A program made the translations under genes and the position numbers. The notes beneath the pieces are model-generated. The model ran no database searches, was not told the origin of the DNA, and worked only from the letters and a program-made list of their open reading frames with translations. A DNA stretch of 64,000 bases. It comes from Stylonectria norvegica. Taxonomy: Eukaryota; Ascomycota; Sordariomycetes; Hypocreales; Nectriaceae. Within the stretch, counting starts at the first letter, position 1; each line of letters starts with the position of its first letter. Positions 58,413-64,000 of the stretch are shown here, piece after piece. The DNA lies in NCBI GenBank assembly GCA_014621405.1, contig JAANBC010000008.1, positions 120,093-184,092 of the forward strand, given 5' to 3'.

Positions 58413-61400
58413 TATTAAAGAATAATTTAATTTAAAATACTTAATAAGTAAAGCTAGCTAGCTCTATTATACTTAGGGTAAAATAAGAGATATAAGAGAA
58501 ATTAATAATAAAGATAAAGTAGATATTTAGTAATTAGTCTATTACTATAATAAAAGAGCTATAGAAGTTATAAGAGGAGATTATATAAAAGAATATTATA
58601 TAGCTAGTAAGGAAATTTATTCTTATTAAGAAAACTTAGGAATCTTAAGTTAATAATATATTCTTAGAGTTAGATAAAAGTAAAGAGTATTTAATTTATT
58701 ATAATATTAATATTATAAATAGTTCTAGTAGTAATCCCTATAACTCTTATAGAAATAGAGGCAGAGAGTATAAGTAGGAAATCCGCTGCTATTACTATAC
58801 TAAAAAAGATCATTTCCTAAATAACTATAAATAATATAACTTTAATATAAAATTAGGCTTAGTTAAGTATAGTTTTTAAATAGAATTCCTAATTATTAGG
58901 TATTTTAATTAAAAGAAACTAAGGTTTATAATACTTCTAATATTAATATCTTACTTATTATTAAACTCTTAATCCTAAAACTAAAGACTAGTATTTTAAT
59001 ATATTATTAAGTAACTAAAGATAAAGTAATATAAGACCTTAGAATACCTACTTATAGTAAGAAAGAAAATAGAGTATAATTAAAAGAAAAATAACTAGAA
59101 AAGAGAGTAGCTAGATTAGTAATTTAGAAATATCTATTTAACACCCTATTTCTAAACTAAAATATAAAATAAGCTAGTAGAAAAGACAAACTATAGAATC
59201 TTATATATTATCTTAGAAGACCTTATATCTTATTAGGATATAATAAGCAGATATATTACTAATAATATTACTACTTTAAAGAATAGATATAGGAATAATA
59301 GTATAATAGAACTTATTAAGATAGATAATAAGAAACTTAAAACCTAGAAATAGACTCTATTATTAGATATTACTTAGCTTTTAATATTAAAAAAGAAAAG
59401 GCTTAAAAAAGAAAAAGAACTATATAACTCTAACTATACTATTAACTCTTAGAGAGTAATTAGCCTATATAAGATACAGACTTATTAATACTATTATTAA
59501 TAAAAAGGTTATAGTCTTAGCTAAAGATCTTTATATAATTAATAAGAAAATAGGTTCTGCTATTATATAATATATAAGAGATATTACTAATAAGATTAAT
59601 ACTTCTATATAATAAGATAATAAGAAACTCTTAGATAAGATAGTAAAGAAAGTTAGTATAATATAAGTCTAAAATAGCTTATCTATAAACCTTATTAAAG
59701 ATAATTATAAGAGAGCAAGCAAAGCCTGCGGCTTAGAGGTATCTATAATAAGAGTGGAAAAGGGAACATATCCGGATCTAATAGTTAGACTAGTTTATCT
59801 TATCTAATTAATAGATTAGAGACCCCCTTCTATTGCGACTAGCGAGGTTATAACACTTATAATCTTAGAACACTCTTATAGCCCCTACTGCGCTTAGAGT
59901 AGTAGGACTTTAATACCTTGCTATTATAAGATATCTTAAGAGCCTTTAGTTAATTTATAGTCTCTTAGATGCCGCCTAGTCTAGCAGGCTAAAGAGATCC
60001 TCCTAATATTAAGTTAATCTATAGTTCTTTCTATATTATTTATTAGCTTTAAGAAGGTAATTTCTTTTTATATATGCTTTTAATATATATAATAATATAT
60101 AGCTTTTTTAACTTCTAATACTAGACTAAATATAGTCTTATTACTCTTTTTATTTTTTAATTTAAGTATTACTTTAATTATTTTAATATTATTAAGAATT
60201 AAAAAGAAAATAAAATATAAAAAGAATACTAAGTTTAATATTTAATTTTAAAATAAACTAACTATTTAATTATTACTAATTCCCTTATTAAGCTTTACTT
60301 TAAAGCCTTTCTTATAAGAATAACTTAAGATTAAGAGAGGCAATAGTATAAATATAAAGAACTACTTTATAGAATAATATAGCTTATATTACTTTATTTA
60401 AGATATTAGTAGGAAAGTAATAGTTATAAATACTATTTAATTACTATATTTCCTAAAAATAAAAGAATAAAAAATAATAATAATAAGAGATATTAGGGAT
60501 TAAACTAAACTTATATAGGCTATCTTTATATTAAATAGGCTTATTTTAATAGAATAATAAGATATATTATTAATTAAAGCCTTTAGATTATTTAAATATA
60601 TAGAGATTATAGTAATATTATAAGAGAAATAAGCTAGAGATAGAGATAAGAAGTATAAGTAAGTAAGGAGATTAATAGCTAGAGATTTAAAAGTTAAGCT
60701 TAAGTAATTATAATAAGATCTAATAGTTACTTAGGTTATTAGAAGTTAGTTATTAGTTTTATTTCTTTAAGAGTTAAGAGAGTTAAATTATAAGAGGAGG
60801 ATTATATTAGAGATTAAAAACACTCTCTTTTCTCTATATTATTTTTCGCATTTTTTATAAACTTATATAAGTTAAGTACTTAAAAGGACTATTAGGTTTA
60901 GTTAGACTAAGAAGATTATTACTCTTTAATTTTAAAAACAGAGAATTATTTAATTTATTAGTAGTCTCTTTATTATATTAATTTTTCTCTGCCTTTTTAT
61001 TTATTTAATTAACCTCTAACCTTCTTAAACTATTAAATTTAATATAATCTAAGCCTTCCTAAAAGATAATCTCTTTAAATAAATTCTATTATATCTAATC
61101 TAGGGTTAGTATATGGTTTATTCCCTCTATAAAATATATCTTTTTATTATTATTAAAGATAGCTCTTAATATACTTATAATACTAGTAATATCTATTAAA
61201 TATAAGTATATTTTTAGCTATATTAAGCTAATAATAAGTATATAATAGTATAGCTTAAAAGATATAACTTTTAAAGCTATTAAATACTTAAAAGGCTAGA
61301 AAGCTAGCTGCTAAGAGCTAGTTTTAAAAGAGAGATATAATCTGCGAATACTATTATATATAATAAGCCTATAGCTTTCTAACTACTATTAATTCAAGTA

Positions 61401-61581
61401 ATTCAATCTAAGTCACACCCTTTAACTTTAACTAGAAGTCCCTATAATTAATCAGCTTGAAAAGGCAGGTTGAGTTAAGTTATTCCCAGCCTTAAGCTTA
61501 ATACTAAAATAAGAGTAAGAGACAGGGCCGATTAAAAAGGCCCGCGCATCTGTCAGAGGAGTGTTGCAACTAGGTAGAACC
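58413..61581. other. RIP-degraded retroelement relics, right part of the older host
   Basis: Continues the sequence interrupted by the Ty3 element. At 58787-58828 a second gag zinc knuckle is readable in the plus frame. Its first Cys and its His are kept and the two other Cys have become Tyr (TGY to TAY), and it follows a Ser/Asn/Arg/Gly-rich stretch, so the host was another gag-bearing retroelement. Patches with more G/C at about 59700-59840 and 61390-61581 escaped mutation or are younger. At 61521-61554 a hairpin-like pair GACAGGGCC/GGCCC...CTGTC is present. No intact ORF. Confidence 0.6.
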
Positions 61582-61778
61582 TGTTAGAACAGAACTACTA
61601 TATATAATACTAAAAGGCACCCTAAAATAACTAAAGAAGTCTTATATAATAAGTCTATAATATTAGGGGTAGAAGCTAGAATCTTTTAAAAATAATATAT
61701 ATAAAGTATAGTAAGGCACCTATATAAACTAGAAAATGCCTTAGGTAACTTAAATAAAATATCTTTAGTTCTAATAAT
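61582..61778 (+). repeat. 197-bp repeat, heavily mutated copy of 49578-49774 (inverted)
   Basis: Same length and alignable throughout with the reverse complement of 49578-49774. Where the two differ, this copy mostly has T for C and A for G, so it is the more RIP-mutated member. Likely the start of the copia-like element's LTR. Confidence 0.78.
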
Positions 61779-64000
61779 TAAGAGTCTTAAAGTTATATTA
61801 AATATAAATAATTATAACTATTAAAATAAGTATTAAAGGCATAATATAATACTTAAAGCTTTATATTAATAATTAACTATTTAATTTAAAGATATTTATT
61901 AAAGATTATATTCTTAATAGCCTAAAGAACTAAAATATATAGGAATAATAATATATAATAAAGGTTTTAATAAAAAGAGTCTTTATACTAGCTTAGCTAT
62001 TTAACTTATTATAATTTAATTAATTATAAATATAAAAGCTAGCTTTATTAAGAAATAAAAATTACTATATAAAAATATAGGTTAAAAGTATTATAAAATC
62101 TCTAAAGTTTATTTAAGGAGATTAACTTGCAAATTACTTAAGTAAGATGCTTTTAAAAGATTAAGAATCTATAAAGTATAATATATAGCTCTATATACTT
62201 AGTAAAAAGGCATATCTCTATAAGAAATAGGGAATTAAAGATATACTTAATTAGCTAAATAAGAATATATTCTTTTATTATATATAAATCTATATACTTA
62301 AGGCAATTAGTTTAGCTAAATATAATAATATTTCACTACTTTACTTAAACCTTAAGGCAGTATATAGGATAAATAATATCTTTTAAAAGAAATAAGTATA
62401 AAAAGCCTATTTTAATATTCTAAGACTAGGAATAAGTAATAAAATAAAGTAGGGAGATTAGATTAATAAGTAAAAGAAGGCAATATAGACTATATAACTC
62501 TAATATATAGTTAAATACTTAGACTTAAGAATATAGTTTAAAGACTTAAAAAGAGTAATTAACTATAAATTTAAGGTTATATTATATATTAAGAAGGGTT
62601 TTTATAAGGCAGAAATTAAATTAAATATATATAAACTATTAATCTTTACTAATAAGTTTTAAGAGGAACTTTCTAATAATAATAACTTAACTAAGCATTC
62701 TAAAGAAAAGATTACTAAAAGGAGCTTTAAACTAATATTTTAAGGCTTAAATAAGAAAGATACTTTTAAGTAGCTAACTTAGAGCTTAAATAAGAGAGGT
62801 AAGAAGTAAAAGTTACTATTAGGAGGCTACTTAAAAGATTAATCTTAAAAGTAACTATAAAGTAACTTATATAACCTATATAAAATGCAATATAGAGATA
62901 CAGATACTAAAGGCTATTAGGTTACTTTCTTAAAGATAGCGCTAAAATGGATTATACTAATAGATAGAAAGACTAAAAAGCTGGAATAATATTTAAAGAA
63001 TAAGCCTAATATTTAGAAGTTATATAAGTAATTTAAATTATTTAAAGGCAACTTATAAGATTAAAAGCAATAATAATAAATACTATAAACTTATATTTCT
63101 TCTATAGTAGCTATATTTCTAATAGTTAATAAGTAGTATTTATTAAAAAACTATTTAATCCTTAACTTAGGTATAACTCTATATATCTTTAATAAAATTA
63201 TAAGATTCTAAAACTTTAAGTATATAAAAGAAGATAAGTTTATATTTACTAGATTAAATAAGATTCTAATTATAGGCTATAGTAATATAGACCTTTAAGT
63301 TTAAAATTTATAAAATAGACTTTATTAGCTTTATTTAAAAGGCATTATATACTATTTATAAATAGAAATAAACCTAGTATTACTGCAATAACTATAGAGA
63401 GTAGGATATTAGTAGAACTAGTAAAATAATAATAATATTATCTAATATAATAGTAGAGTAATATTATATATATTAAGTTAATATTATAATTAGTATATTA
63501 TAAAATATATCTATAAAATAATAAAATAAGCTATATTTATAGCGCAGAGACTTAATTATAACTCCTAAACTATAAGAAAGTTATTATAAGTAGATATAAT
63601 ATATTAATATAGGTAGCTTAGGCACTTAGGACTAAGAGCTTTAGAATATCTATTAAATAATATAAAGAAAGCTTAAATAAAGGGCTTAATAATAGTTTAA
63701 TATAATATCTATAGAATTAGAAAGGCAAAGCATAGAGAGCACTATAAACTAAGAAAATAAGACTTAAAACCTAGTAAAAGAATCTTAATTAACTTTTATA
63801 ATTATAAAGTTAGTATTAGAAAGTTTAACTTCTATATAATAATTATAAAGTAAGAAACTAATTTTACTTAGAATTATTATTTTATAAATTATAATAAGAA
63901 AAGCCTACTTATAATATTAAAATATATTATTAAAATCCTCTATTAGAGATATAAAGTAAAGCTTTAAATAATTAAAACTAATAATAAGCTTTAAAGTAGT
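61582..64000 (+). mobile_element. Ty1/copia-like retrotransposon, RIP-degraded, runs off right edge
   Basis: It begins with the 197-bp repeat (61582-61778, starting TGTTAGAAC), probably all or part of the 5' LTR. At about 63147-63240 a stop-laden frame resembles the copia aspartic-protease start. The catalytic D-S-G is read as N-L-G (GAC to AAC, TCA to TTA), followed by a Tyr/Ile-rich stretch usual in copia polyproteins. Gag would lie between. Nothing in it is translatable. The window ends before integrase and reverse transcriptase. Confidence 0.62.

Overview
The window is nuclear DNA of a filamentous ascomycete. The evidence is short (about 46-110 nt) GT-AG introns with CTAAC/CTGAT-like branch sites, GPI-anchored secreted enzymes, a Zn2Cys6 regulator, a PTH11/rhodopsin-like membrane protein, and a right-hand block of extremely AT-rich, stop-riddled retrotransposon DNA with the signature of RIP (repeat-induced point mutation). 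A Sordariomycete, probably Hypocreales-like, is my inference from the protein families; I cannot prove the species.

Layout. 1-49.1 kb is ordinary gene space, with about 18 genes or gene remnants separated by 0.03-3 kb. In order: a truncated Zn2Cys6 transcription factor (-); 5'-nucleotidase (+); two tiny single-pass membrane proteins (-); a Dal5-type MFS transporter (-); a PlsC-type acyltransferase with a one-base frameshift (-); mitochondrial-type NAD(H) kinase (+); GPI-anchored lysophospholipase (+); a dihydroxyacetone-synthase-like transketolase (-) divergent from an ADP-ribosylglycohydrolase (+); an uncharacterised CxxC protein with a frameshift in a G5 run (-) divergent from dihydroxyacetone kinase (+); a gene split by an in-frame TAA (+); a GPI-anchored secreted protein (+); a small spliced hydrophilic protein (-); an anoctamin/TMEM16 (+) tail-to-tail with a HAD hydrolase (-); a six-exon flavin monooxygenase (+); a rhodopsin-domain membrane protein (+); and an amino-acid permease (+). 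I rebuilt exons by hand, and reading phase sums to whole codons in every gene except the two noted frameshifts.

49.6-64 kb is a RIP-destroyed transposon island. A Ty3/gypsy LTR retrotransposon (50790-58407, flanked by the 5-bp duplication CTTAG) is nested in older decayed repeats. A 197-bp repeat occurs at 49578-49774 and, inverted, at 61582-61778. The left copy keeps more G/C, so the C-to-T and G-to-A changes can be read directly by comparison. The right copy begins a Ty1/copia-like element that runs off the window. One tRNA-like sequence lies in the island at 50553-50635.

Functional themes. Dihydroxyacetone synthase and dihydroxyacetone kinase within 10 kb could form a C1/dihydroxyacetone module: xylulose-5-phosphate plus an aldehyde gives dihydroxyacetone, which is then phosphorylated into glycolysis. 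The rest looks like unlinked housekeeping and accessory genes: surface nucleotide and lipid scavenging, transport, and lipid remodelling/scrambling. I did not find a clear undescribed multi-gene system. The best leads are the DHA locus, the pair of micro membrane proteins, the disrupted genes, and the nested RIP island with an embedded tRNA-like sequence.
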